From assembly GCA_031291075.1 (NCBI GenBank), contig JARLJS010000178.1, forward strand, positions 1 to 64,000: 64,000 nt of DNA. The letters are read 5' to 3'. Position numbers and translations under genes: made by a program. Shown piece after piece: positions 37,585-45,527 of the stretch (positions within the stretch are counted from its first letter, which is position 1; each line of letters opens with the position of its first letter). Source of the stretch: Nevskia sp. GTDB taxonomy: Bacteria; Pseudomonadota; Gammaproteobacteria; Nevskiales; Nevskiaceae. The notes below the pieces were generated by a model. That model was not told the origin of the DNA and made no database searches. It saw only the letters and a list, made by a program, of their open reading frames with translations.

Positions 37585-37917
37585 ATGCCGAACACGCTGA
37601 AGCTGATCTTCGCCCTGGCTTTCCTCTCCATCCTGTCGGCGACCCTGTGGGCCTCGGCGCACGTGCCGGTGTGGCAGATTCCGCCCGGCGTGGTCGGCCA
37701 CCCCTGGTTCATCGCCACCCTGGTCGACACCTACCTGGCGTTCTTCACGTTCTGGCTGTGGGTGGCCTACAAGGAGACCTCCACCCTGGCCCGGGTGGCG
37801 TGGCTGGCCGCGATCTTCCTGCTCGGCAACATGGCGATCGCCGGCTACATGCTGCTGCAGCTGTTCCGCCTGCCGCCGGGTGCGGGCGTGGAGCAGCTCC
37901 TGCTGCGCCGCAAATGA
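37585..37917 (+). CDS. DUF1475-type small membrane protein
   Basis: A 110-residue protein with three hydrophobic segments. Its pattern WASAHVPVWQIPPGVVGHPWFIATLVDTYLAF and FTFWLWVAYKETSTLARVAWLAAIFLLGNMAIAGYML matches the DUF1475 group of small membrane proteins. No activity is known. It starts 15 bases after cfa and overlaps the next gene by ATGA, so it belongs to the lipid operon. Confidence 0.8.
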   Translation: MPNTLKLIFALAFLSILSATLWASAHVPVWQIPPGVVGHPWFIATLVDTYLAFFTFWLWVAYKETSTLARVAWLAAIFLLGNMAIAGYMLLQLFRLPPGAGVEQLLLRRK

Positions 37918-38411
37918 GCGACAGCCCGGCCGTTTCCACAGCCTCCACCGGGGGTTTCTGGAAGCGGCGCGTGCTCGACCTGATCGTGGCCCAGCTGCGC
38001 CAGGGCATCACGCCGGACAGGATCGCGCTGACCCTGGCGCTCGGCGCGGTGCTGGCGGTGTTTCCCATCCTGGGTTCCACCACCGCGCTGTGCGCCGCGG
38101 CGGCGCTGTGGCTGCGCCTCAACCAGCCGATCATCCAGCTGGTGAACTGGTTCTGCTACCCGCTGCAGCTCGCGTTGCTGATCCCGTTCTACAGCGCCGG
38201 CGAGTGGCTGGGCGCGCCGCACCTCGCGCTGTCGGTGCCGCAGCTGGTGCAACGCTTCCAGCAGGGCCCGCTGCGATTCATCGCCGACTTCGCCACCATC
38301 GCGCTGGGCGGCATCGGCGCCTGGTGCCTGATCGCGCCGGTGGCCGCCGCCCTGCTGTACTTCGCGCTGCGCTCGCCGCTGCGGCTGATGGCGGTGCGCA
38401 GCCGCAGGTGA
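37914..38411 (+). CDS. DUF2062 membrane protein
   Basis: A 165-residue protein with the DUF2062 layout: QLRQGITPDRIALTLALGAVLAVFPILGSTTALCAAAALWLRLNQPIIQLVNWFCYPLQ, with GxxxGxFP-like and N-x-P elements and a C-terminal membrane segment. Members are small inner-membrane proteins of unknown role. The ATG overlaps the stop of the DUF1475 gene. It closes the operon that begins at the flavin oxidoreductase. Confidence 0.85.
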   Translation: MSDSPAVSTASTGGFWKRRVLDLIVAQLRQGITPDRIALTLALGAVLAVFPILGSTTALCAAAALWLRLNQPIIQLVNWFCYPLQLALLIPFYSAGEWLGAPHLALSVPQLVQRFQQGPLRFIADFATIALGGIGAWCLIAPVAAALLYFALRSPLRLMAVRSRR

Positions 38412-38430
38412 TGCGGCAGGCAATTTCGCC

Positions 38431-38459
38431 TTGAGTCAGCTCCGGCCGGCGTGTTAATC
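38431..38459 (+). promoter_or_regulatory. Predicted promoter of the toxin-antitoxin pair
   Basis: TTGAGT (38431-38436) and TTAATC (38454-38459) are separated by 17 bases. The antitoxin ATG at 38468 is only eight bases beyond the -10, so the mRNA would be nearly leaderless. TA promoters are typically autorepressed; no clear operator palindrome was identified. Confidence 0.4.
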
Positions 38460-38467
38460 TGGTCAGC

Positions 38468-38785
38468 ATGACTAGAAACGCCAAACCATCGAGGAAGAAA
38501 CCCGCGTCGCCGCCGATCGTGAAGTCGCAACCGGGTTATTGGTTGTTGCAAGACGCCAAGGCGCGTTTCAGCGAACTGGTGCGCAAGGTGCGCAGCGAGG
38601 GGCCGCAGCATGTGACCGTGCACGGCCGCGACGAAGTCGTCATCATCGCTGCCGAAGAGTTTCGCCGGCTCAAGGGCGATATGACGGGCCGCGCCCTGAT
38701 CGAGGCGCTGCAGGCATCTCCCTACCGTGAGATCGACATCGAAGCGGAACGCACCCCCATGCCGGTGCGTGATGTGACGCTGTGA
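38468..38785 (+). CDS. Phd/YefM-type antitoxin
   Basis: A 105-residue protein. A basic N-terminal extension (MTRNAKPSRKKPASPP) precedes the Phd/YefM DNA-binding fold: WLLQDAKARFSELVRKVRSEGPQHVTVHGRDEVVIIAAEEFRRLKG, with the C-terminal part (ALIEALQASPYREIDIEAERTPMPVRDV) being the toxin-binding tail. It overlaps the PIN toxin gene by GTGA. It should neutralise the toxin and repress the pair's promoter. Confidence 0.92.
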   Translation: MTRNAKPSRKKPASPPIVKSQPGYWLLQDAKARFSELVRKVRSEGPQHVTVHGRDEVVIIAAEEFRRLKGDMTGRALIEALQASPYREIDIEAERTPMPVRDVTL

Positions 38786-39204
38786 CGGGCTGGCTGCTCG
38801 ACACCAATGTCCTGTCCGAGCTGCGCCGCCCCAGGCCGGAACCGAAAGTCGTCGCATTCGTGGAGAAGCAACCGCTGGAGCGCTTGTACGTCAGCGCCGT
38901 CAGCCTGGCCGAAATCCGTTTCGGCATCGAGCGGCTCACGGATGCCAATCGCCGCGCGGAGCTGAATGATTGGTTGACGCTCAAGCTGCGGCCGATGTTC
39001 GAACAGCGGGTGCTGCAGGTCACGGAAGATGTGATGTTCAAATGGCGCCTGCTGGTCGAGGAAGGCCGCAAGATGGGGCATACGTTCTCACAGCCCGACC
39101 TCATCATCGCTGCGACGGCTTTGCACCATGGACTGACGGTGGTTTCGCGCGACGCCGGCGGCTATGCGAAAACGCGCGTGTCCTTGTTCAATCCCTGGGC
39201 TTGA
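38782..39204 (+). CDS. VapC/FitB-type PIN-domain toxin
   Basis: A 140-residue PIN endoribonuclease toxin. The acidic metal-binding residues are all present: Asp7 in LLDTNVLSEL, Glu44 in SLAEIRFGIE, Asp106 in SQPDLIIAATA and Asp124 in VVSRDAGGY. The family cuts RNA, often tRNA or rRNA. The start is GTG at 38782, within the antitoxin stop (GTGA). The toxin looks intact, so the module is probably functional. It lies between the lipid operon and a convergent acyltransferase gene. Confidence 0.93.
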   Translation: MTGWLLDTNVLSELRRPRPEPKVVAFVEKQPLERLYVSAVSLAEIRFGIERLTDANRRAELNDWLTLKLRPMFEQRVLQVTEDVMFKWRLLVEEGRKMGHTFSQPDLIIAATALHHGLTVVSRDAGGYAKTRVSLFNPWA

Positions 39205-39226
39205 CGTCGTTTCAGACGGCACGTCT

Positions 39227-40420
39227 TCACAGGTAGCTCAGCCACCAGTATTCCTTGTGCCGCGCCTTGTAGCCGGCATACCAGCGGCACAGCGGATACA
39301 GCAGCAGGATCAACAGCAGCCAGACCAGGTAGACCCGCGCCAGGCTGGGCTCGTAGCCGGCAGGCAGCTGCTTGGAAAACGCCGGCACCGTGGTGCGGAA
39401 GGCAATGCGCACGGCAATGTCCGAGGCCAGGTGGATCAGCGGCAGGTGCAGCAGGTAGAAGAAGAACGGCACCCGCCCGAACACCGTCACGCGGTCGGCG
39501 AGCGCGCCGCGCCAGCGCTCGAGCCAGGGCAGCAACAGCAGCACCGGCCCCAGCGTCATCAGCAGGTACTGCAAGGACGGCGGGTACTTGGTGGTGTTGA
39601 GGGCGTCGAGGAGCGTGTAGAGCGTGCCGCGCGCGTTGGCGGTCCACTGCTGCGCATCGCCGTAATAGTTGGAGAGGCGCAGCAGGATGAACAGCAGGAC
39701 GGCGGCACCGCCCAGGCCGCGCATCCAGCGGTCGCGCTGCGCGGCCGGCAGCAGCAGCACGTCGCCGAAAACGTAGCCCAGGGCCATCACGCCCGCCCAC
39801 GGCACCAGCGGATACAGGGCCGCGATCTGGTAGCCGGAGGCCAGGGTCTCGAAGCGCGGTTCGTGCAGCAGCGCCCAGGCCCAGCCGGCCGCGCCGGGGA
39901 AGTCGCGGTAGTGCCAGCCGTCGAAGGCGTTGTGGCCGAACACCAGCGCCAGGCCCACCGCCGCCATCGCCGCGCGCGGCAGGTACAGCAGCGCCGCCAG
40001 CACCACCATCGACCAGCCCAGCGCCCAGATCACCTGGAAGTTGACGCCGTTGAGGTCGAAGCGCCAGCAGAAGCTGATCCAGGTCAGTTCCAGCAGCACC
40101 AGCCACAGCCCGCGGGTGAGCAGGAAGCGCTGCACCCGGCCGCGGCTGCCGGCGCCGCGGGCGTACAGGAAGGCGCTCGTCCCCGCCAGGAAGACGAAGG
40201 TGGGGGCGCAGAAGTGGGTGATCCAGCGGGTCAGGAACAGGGCCGGCGAGGCCTTCGACAAATCGGTGGGCTCATACGGAAAAGGACTGAAGTAGTCCCG
40301 CACGTGGTCGATGGCCATGATGATCATGACCACGCCGCGCATGAGGTCGATCGAGGCGATGCGCGGCGCCGCCCGGGCCGGAGCCTGTGCCGCCGCCACC
40401 GTCTCTACGCGCACGTCCAT
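39227..40420 (-). CDS. DUF1624 membrane acyltransferase-like protein
   Basis: A 397-residue polytopic membrane protein with about ten segments. The N-terminal part RIASIDLMRGVVMIIMAIDHVRDYF and FLTRWITHFCAPTFVFLAGTSAFLYA is the DUF1624/heparan-alpha-glucosaminide N-acetyltransferase catalytic (HGSNAT_cat) signature, which includes a conserved Asp-His. Such proteins are proposed to transfer acyl groups across the membrane. Substrate here is unknown. It lies 54 bases downstream of a WS/DGAT gene and could be cotranscribed with it. Confidence 0.87.
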   Translation of the reverse strand: MDVRVETVAAAQAPARAAPRIASIDLMRGVVMIIMAIDHVRDYFSPFPYEPTDLSKASPALFLTRWITHFCAPTFVFLAGTSAFLYARGAGSRGRVQRFLLTRGLWLVLLELTWISFCWRFDLNGVNFQVIWALGWSMVVLAALLYLPRAAMAAVGLALVFGHNAFDGWHYRDFPGAAGWAWALLHEPRFETLASGYQIAALYPLVPWAGVMALGYVFGDVLLLPAAQRDRWMRGLGGAAVLLFILLRLSNYYGDAQQWTANARGTLYTLLDALNTTKYPPSLQYLLMTLGPVLLLLPWLERWRGALADRVTVFGRVPFFFYLLHLPLIHLASDIAVRIAFRTTVPAFSKQLPAGYEPSLARVYLVWLLLILLLYPLCRWYAGYKARHKEYWWLSYL

Positions 40421-40474
40421 AGCGCCTCCTGACGGATCGGACCGATGGGTGCCGCAAACCGCGCTTCGCCGGGC

Positions 40475-41866
40475 TCAGCGCCCCGCGAACACGCGCTCCA
40501 GCTCCTCCAGCGCCTCGCCGGTATAGACCGCGATGTGCTGCATGTGCGGCAGGGTGTCGCGGCAGCCGGTGTAACCGAAATTGAGCGTGCCGGCGTAGCT
40601 GACGCAGGTGATGTTGAGCGCCTGGCCGTGGGTCAGCAGCGAGATCGGATACATCGCCTCGAGGCGGGCACCGGCGAAATACAGCGGCTTTTCCGGGCCG
40701 GGCACGTTGGAGATGGTGACGTTGAACATCGGCCGGCCACGCCCGCCCAGGCCAGTGACCAGGGCCAGCACGAAGGGCGCCATGAAGGCCGCGGTGTAGT
40801 TGTCCAGGCTGGACTTGGGCAGGCGCTGCAGGTGCTCCTTCGAGCGCTGGGTGGAGGCGCGGATCGCGGCGAGGCGCTCGCGCGGGTCGGCCACGTCGGT
40901 GGCGAGGTTGGCCAGGATGAAGCTGATGGCGGTGCCCAGGGTGTCGTCGCCCTGCGGCCGCACCGACACCGGCAGGCCGGCGGTGAGCGGACGCCTGGGC
41001 AGGGCGCCGGATTCCTGCAGGAAGCGGCGCAATGCGCCGGAGCACAGCGCCAGCACGATGTCGTTGAGGGTCACGTCGGCCTGCCGTGCGAGCCGGCGCA
41101 GCCGCTCCAGCTCGTACTGCTGGGTGGCGAAGCGGCGCGGCGCGGTGATGCGCTGGTTGAGCACCGACTTGGGCGCGCTGAACGGTGCCACCAGGCCGGG
41201 GTCGGCATCCTTGCCGGTGTGCCAGATCTTGGCCATCGCCCGCGCCACCTCCGGCAGGGTCGACGCCTGCCGCCGCGCGGCCTCGTAGAGCGCGTTCATG
41301 CGGCGCGACAGGCTGGCGGCGCGCGGCTCCTCCTCCCGCGGCTTGAGGCGTCCCAGCGCCCACGGCGGCGACAGGCTGCGGTTGCGCGGCGACTCGGACA
41401 TGGCGCGCTGGATCATGCGCATGCCGGCCATGCCGTCCATCAGCGCATGGTGCATCTTGGTGTAGAGGGCGAAGCGGCCGCCCTCCAGCCCCTCGATCAG
41501 GTGGCATTCCCACAGCGGGCGCTGCAGGTCCAGCGGATGGCTGTGCAGGCGCGACACCAGCACGCCCAGCTCGCGCTCGCCGCCGGGTTGCGGCAGGGCG
41601 GAGTGGCGCATGTGGTAGTCGAGGTCGACGTTGCGATCGACCTCCCAGGCCGGCAGCACGCCGCTGAGCGGCGACTGCACCAGGCGCAGGTTCCAGGGCG
41701 GCACCATCTTGCCGGAGCCTTCCTTGAACCGCGCCACGATGTCGTTCAGGAAGCCGGCCTTGGCACCTTTGGGCGGCGACAGAATCTGCAGCCCGGCCAC
41801 GTGCATCGGCGAATTGCTCGACTCCACGTAGAGCCAGGCCGCATCCAGCGGCTTGAGCCTTCTCAT
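40475..41866 (-). CDS. Wax ester synthase/diacylglycerol acyltransferase (WS/DGAT)
   Basis: A 463-residue bifunctional acyltransferase making wax esters or triacylglycerol from acyl-CoA and long-chain alcohols or diacylglycerol. It opens MRRLKPLDAAWLYVESSNSPMHV. The catalytic motif HHxxxDG is seen as KMHHALMDGMAGMRM. Downstream family motifs are GLPVSVRPQGDDTLGTAISFILANLAT and FNVTISNVPGPEKPLYFAGARLEAMYPISLLTHGQALNITCVSY. The enzyme indicates neutral-lipid storage, common in hydrocarbon- and lipid-degrading gammaproteobacteria. It is flanked by other acyltransferases. Confidence 0.95.
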   Translation of the reverse strand: MRRLKPLDAAWLYVESSNSPMHVAGLQILSPPKGAKAGFLNDIVARFKEGSGKMVPPWNLRLVQSPLSGVLPAWEVDRNVDLDYHMRHSALPQPGGERELGVLVSRLHSHPLDLQRPLWECHLIEGLEGGRFALYTKMHHALMDGMAGMRMIQRAMSESPRNRSLSPPWALGRLKPREEEPRAASLSRRMNALYEAARRQASTLPEVARAMAKIWHTGKDADPGLVAPFSAPKSVLNQRITAPRRFATQQYELERLRRLARQADVTLNDIVLALCSGALRRFLQESGALPRRPLTAGLPVSVRPQGDDTLGTAISFILANLATDVADPRERLAAIRASTQRSKEHLQRLPKSSLDNYTAAFMAPFVLALVTGLGGRGRPMFNVTISNVPGPEKPLYFAGARLEAMYPISLLTHGQALNITCVSYAGTLNFGYTGCRDTLPHMQHIAVYTGEALEELERVFAGR

Positions 41867-41909
41867 CTCCTCTCCCCGAGGTTGCAGGCGGTTATTAGTT
41901 GTGCCGACT

Positions 41910-42848
41910 CTACCCGGTTCCGGAATTGTGTGCAGCGGCGCCAGCGGGCAGCCCGGCCAGCTGGTCCAGCTCGCGGTCCTTGCGCTCCCAGATGCCGTTG
42001 ATCCAGAGCTGGAAGCGCTCGCGGAACGCGGCGTCCTCCTGGTAGTCGCCGCCGATCAGCTCCCGCGGCACCGGCAGCACCCGCACCCGCACGCGGATGT
42101 CGCGCTGGTCGCCGCACAGGAAGCTGCCCAGCGGCCCGTAGTCGCTGGGCGCGTAGCTGAGGGTGACGTCGACCACTCCGGCGAAACGCTCGCCCATGGC
42201 GTTGAGGGTGAACGACAGGCCGGCCGCCTTGGGGCGCAGCAGATGCCGGTAGGGCGAGCCGCGGGCCGCGCGCTTGGCCTCGGTGGAGCGCGTGCCTTCG
42301 ACGAAGGTGACCATGGCCATCGGGATGCGCCGGTTCTTGTCGCAGGCCGCCCGCGTGGCTTCCAGGTCCTGCAGCCGCAGCGCCGGGTTGGCGGCGACGT
42401 CGGCCTTGGAGTGCCGCTTCATGAAAGGCATGTCCATCGCCCAGCAGACGAAGCCGATCACCGGCACCCACAGCAGTTGCCGCTTGAGGAAGAAACGAGG
42501 GAACGGGAGCTGCCGCCCTAAGATGTCCACCAGCAGCGGGATGTCGGCCCAGGACTGGTGATTGCACACCAGCAGCCAGCTCTTGCTCCGGTCCAGCCCG
42601 CCGTCGATCACGATGTCACGCCGCGGCCCGTGCAGCAGCAGGTAGATGAAGCGGTTGAGCCCCCACCACCAGCCCGAGCAGATCGGCTCCAGCGCCACCC
42701 GGGTCCACCAGGCACGCCCCGCCAGCGACGGCGTCGCCAGCTTGAGCAGCGCCACCGGCACGAATACCGCGAAGCAGAACAGCAGTGCAGCCAGCATCAG
42801 GATGAAGGTGAGGACGCCGACGAGCGGCGGCGGCAACCAGCGCAACAC
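41910..42848 (-). CDS. PlsC-type acyltransferase, YihG-like
   Basis: A 312-residue membrane-bound 1-acylglycerol-3-phosphate O-acyltransferase-like protein. The HX4D motif is NHQSWADIP, and block III is FVEGTRST. Also visible are KRQLLWVPVIGFVCWAMDMPFMKRH and a hydrophobic N-terminus (residues 5-40). The pattern is that of the YihG/LPLAT group, which acylates lysophosphatidic acid with specialised chains. It lies 43 bases upstream of the WS/DGAT gene and six bases downstream of hemE on the same strand. Confidence 0.92.
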   Translation of the reverse strand: MLRWLPPPLVGVLTFILMLAALLFCFAVFVPVALLKLATPSLAGRAWWTRVALEPICSGWWWGLNRFIYLLLHGPRRDIVIDGGLDRSKSWLLVCNHQSWADIPLLVDILGRQLPFPRFFLKRQLLWVPVIGFVCWAMDMPFMKRHSKADVAANPALRLQDLEATRAACDKNRRIPMAMVTFVEGTRSTEAKRAARGSPYRHLLRPKAAGLSFTLNAMGERFAGVVDVTLSYAPSDYGPLGSFLCGDQRDIRVRVRVLPVPRELIGGDYQEDAAFRERFQLWINGIWERKDRELDQLAGLPAGAAAHNSGTG

Positions 42849-42854
42849 GGCCTT

Positions 42855-43919
42855 CTAGCTCCCGCGGTGATAGGCGGGACTCAGGTCCCGCACCGCCTCC
42901 ACCAGCGCCGCCACGCTCTCGGTGGGCGTGTGCTGCAGGATGCCATGGCCCAGGTTGAAGACGTGGCCGGGCCCGGACCCGTAGTCCGCCAGCACCTCCG
43001 CCACCAGGCCGCGCACCGCCTCCGGCCCGGCGAACAGGGCGGCGGGATCGAGGTTGCCCTGCAGGGCGACGCGGCCGCCCACCGCGCGGCGGGCGTCGGC
43101 CAGGCTGGCGGTCCAATCCACGCCGAGGGCGGCGCAGCCGGCGCCGGCCATCTCGCCCAGATGTGCCGCCGCCCCTTTGCTGAACAGGATCACCGGCACA
43201 CTGGGCGCGAGCTGCCGCAGGCGCTCCACCACCTGCCGCATCGACGCCAGCGAAAAACCGCGGAAGCCCTGCGGGTCGAGCGTGCCGCCCCAGGTGTCGA
43301 ACACCATCAGGGCGTCGGCGCCGGCGCGGACCTGGGCGGCCAGGTAGAGGGAGACCGCTTCGGCCAGCTTGTCGAGCAGGGTCTTGAGCAGGTCCGGCCG
43401 CTCGTAGCGCAGGCGCTTGGCGTGGACGAAGTCGCGCGAGCCGGATCCCTCGATCATGTAAGTGGCCAGCGTCCAGGGACTGCCGGCGAAGCCGATCAGT
43501 GGCACCCGCCCGGCCAGCGCCGTCTTGATGGTGCGCACTGCGTCCATCACGTAGCGCAGCTCGGTCTCGGGGTCGGGCACCGGCAGCGCAGCGATGGCCG
43601 CTTCGCTGCGCAGCGGACGGTGGAACGCCGGGCCTTCGTTGTCGACGAAATGCAGGCCCAGGCCCATCGCGTCCGGCACGGTGAGGATGTCGGAGAACAG
43701 GATGGCCGCGTCGAAGCCGAAGCGGTCGATCGGCTGCAGCGTCACCTCGCAGGCCAGTTCCGGGGTTTTGCAAAGGGCCAGGAAGTTGCCGGCCTTGGCG
43801 CGGGTGGCGCGGTATTCGGCCAGGTAGCGACCGGCCTGGCGCATCAGCCAGACCGGCGTGCGTTCCACCGGCTCGCGCCTAAGCGCTCGGAGGAAGAGAT
43901 CATTCTTTGGTGGATTCAC
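42855..43919 (-). CDS. hemE: Uroporphyrinogen decarboxylase
   Basis: A 354-residue enzyme decarboxylating the four acetate side chains of uroporphyrinogen III in heme synthesis. Motifs are PVWLMRQAGRYLAEYRATRA (substrate arginines), FGFDAAILFSDILTVPDAMG (catalytic Asp), GFAGSPWTLATYMIEG and HVFNLGHGILQHTP. The start is GTG at 43919, giving MNPPKNDLFLRALRREPV, which aligns with the family and gives the same length as E. coli HemE. A complex palindromic repeat separates it from pyrF upstream. Confidence 0.96.
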   Translation of the reverse strand: MNPPKNDLFLRALRREPVERTPVWLMRQAGRYLAEYRATRAKAGNFLALCKTPELACEVTLQPIDRFGFDAAILFSDILTVPDAMGLGLHFVDNEGPAFHRPLRSEAAIAALPVPDPETELRYVMDAVRTIKTALAGRVPLIGFAGSPWTLATYMIEGSGSRDFVHAKRLRYERPDLLKTLLDKLAEAVSLYLAAQVRAGADALMVFDTWGGTLDPQGFRGFSLASMRQVVERLRQLAPSVPVILFSKGAAAHLGEMAGAGCAALGVDWTASLADARRAVGGRVALQGNLDPAALFAGPEAVRGLVAEVLADYGSGPGHVFNLGHGILQHTPTESVAALVEAVRDLSPAYHRGS

Positions 43920-43954
43920 TGGGATCTTTTGGGTTAGATGCAATCGGAACGAAG

Positions 43955-44099
43955 TGAGGGGTAAGGTCGCGCCCGGCTTGCGCCGGGGCGCTGTGAGGGG
44001 TGAGGGGACAAGCAAACAGCACGACGCGATCGACCCTGCTGTTTGCTTGTCCCCTCACAGGCCGCGCAGCGGCCGACCTCACTCCTCACTCCTCACAGC
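43955..44099. repeat. Modular GTGAGG/GACAAGC palindromic repeat, locus 2
   Basis: Between pyrF and hemE. The main hairpin has perfect 21-base arms (44000-44020 and 44038-44058) containing GTGAGGGGACAAGC, with a 17-base loop centred on CGATCG. On its left is a module with GTAAGGTCG, a GC hairpin and CTGTGAGG; on its right the module CCTCACAG, GCCGC/GCGGC and CGACCTCAC, then tandem ACTCCTC units. The right end supplies the stop codon and last residues of pyrF (44079-44095). Confidence 0.88.
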
Positions 44100-44792
44100 A
44101 GAAGCGATCTCTGCCTGGATCGCCTCGGCCGCGGCGCACGGGTCGGCAGCGTCGCGGATCGGTCGCCCCACCACCAGGTAGTCGGCGCCGGCCTGCAGCG
44201 CACGCGACGGCGTCATCACCCGCTTCTGGTCGGACTCCGCCCGGTTGTCGACCGGGCGGATACCCGGGGTGACCACGATCAGCTCGCGCGGCGCCTCGGC
44301 CCGCAGCTTCGCCACTTCCAGGCCGGACGACACCACCCCATCGCAGCCGGCCTGCAGGGCGCGGCGCGCGCGCGACAGCACCAGCGCCTCGACGTCGCAC
44401 TGGAAGCCGAGGTCGTCGAGGTCGCCGCGGTCGAGGCTGGTGAGAGCGGTGACGGCCAGCACCTTCAGGCCGTGGGTCTTGGCCTGCGCCGCCGCCTGCA
44501 TGATGGCCTGGTTGCCGTGCACGGTGCAGAACTGCGCGCCGCGCTCGGACAAGGCGCGTACTGCGCGGCCCACGGTTTCCGGGATGTCGAAGAACTTGAG
44601 GTCGACGAACACCTGCTTGCCCTGCCCGCGCAGCCACTCCAGCAGCTCGAAGAAGCCGGGCGCCATGCACAGCTCCATGCCGATCTTGTAAAAGCCGGCG
44701 GCGGCGCCGATGCGTTGCACCAGGGTGCGCGCGGCGGCGGCTTCAGGCAGGTCGAGGGCGACGATCAGGCGGTCGCGGGCGGGGATGTTCAT
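44079..44792 (-). CDS. pyrF: Orotidine 5'-phosphate decarboxylase
   Basis: A 237-residue enzyme converting OMP to UMP, the last step of pyrimidine synthesis. The active-site segment QVFVDLKFFDIPETV carries the catalytic Asp-Lys-Asp set. LIVALDLPEAAAAR is the N-terminal phosphate side, and VTPGIRPV and YLVVGRPIRDAADP close the barrel. The start at 44792 gives MNIPARDRLIVALDL. The last residues (VRSEE) and the stop codon are encoded by the dispersed repeat at 43955-44099, so the native C-terminus has been rewritten without visible loss of the fold. Confidence 0.96.
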   Translation of the reverse strand: MNIPARDRLIVALDLPEAAAARTLVQRIGAAAGFYKIGMELCMAPGFFELLEWLRGQGKQVFVDLKFFDIPETVGRAVRALSERGAQFCTVHGNQAIMQAAAQAKTHGLKVLAVTALTSLDRGDLDDLGFQCDVEALVLSRARRALQAGCDGVVSSGLEVAKLRAEAPRELIVVTPGIRPVDNRAESDQKRVMTPSRALQAGADYLVVGRPIRDAADPCAAAEAIQAEIASAVRSEE

Positions 44793-44827
44793 AGGTTTCG
44801 TAATGATATGGACATGACGCCGCCCGC

Positions 44828-45502
44828 TCAATGCGGGAGCGGCGCCATTCCGAACAGGTGCCGGTGACCCAGCAACATCACCGCCCATAGCGCCAGCGAC
44901 ACCAGCGGCACCAGCCAGCCGATCTCAGCGGGCACCAGGCGGTTGCGCCCGGCCAGGATGGCGCCGCCGGGGATGATCGAGGTCTCGGCAGCGAACGGCT
45001 GCCAGGCCTGCGGGTTGCGGCGCGCCACCTTGGCGTCGATCGACGGCATGCCGGCCAGGGCGGTCAGCAGGAAGGTGCCGAAGAACAGGGTCGACGCCAG
45101 TTCGCCGTTGCCGAGGATGTGCACCAGCGCCCACAGCGTGAACGACCACATCATGGGATGGCGGGTCACGCGCAGGATGCCGCGCGCGCTGCCGCGGCGG
45201 GTGCCGGCCTCGGCCGGGTCGAGGCTGACGGTGGAGAAGGAGGCAACCAGCAGGAATACCGCGGGCAGCATCAGCGCGGCCAGCAGCCAGCGCAGCCAGT
45301 CCGGCGCGACCCACAGCAGGGTCCGCGGCGCGTGGTTGAACGACACCACCAGGAACACGATGGCGGCGACGGAACCAAGCGAGAACAGGGCGCGGAAGCC
45401 CTTGTCTCCCAGCGGCCCGGCCAGCGCGCCACGCAGGCCGCTGCCGGCGATTCCGATATGCAGCACCAGCCAGGCCAGGCTGGCGGCGATCAATGCGGTC
45501 AT
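44828..45502 (-). CDS. NnrU-type membrane protein
   Basis: A 224-residue protein with six or seven hydrophobic segments. The NnrU/isoprenylcysteine-methyltransferase-like feature RGILRVTRHPMMWSFTLWALVHILGNG is present, plus the start MTALIAASLAWLVLHIGI. NnrU family members sit near nitrite/NO reduction genes in some bacteria, but none are here, so a role is not assignable. The ATG at 45502 is preferred over the longer frame. It follows a frameshifted membrane-protein gene on the same strand. Confidence 0.85.
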   Translation of the reverse strand: MTALIAASLAWLVLHIGIAGSGLRGALAGPLGDKGFRALFSLGSVAAIVFLVVSFNHAPRTLLWVAPDWLRWLLAALMLPAVFLLVASFSTVSLDPAEAGTRRGSARGILRVTRHPMMWSFTLWALVHILGNGELASTLFFGTFLLTALAGMPSIDAKVARRNPQAWQPFAAETSIIPGGAILAGRNRLVPAEIGWLVPLVSLALWAVMLLGHRHLFGMAPLPH

Positions 45503-45527
45503 GCCGACCTCCGCGAATTCCCCGCCT

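Noticed and set aside
33232-42848. The lipid island as a horizontally acquired mobile element
   Set aside because: Composition looks like the rest of the window, no integrase or attachment site is seen, and it sits between conserved chromosomal genes.
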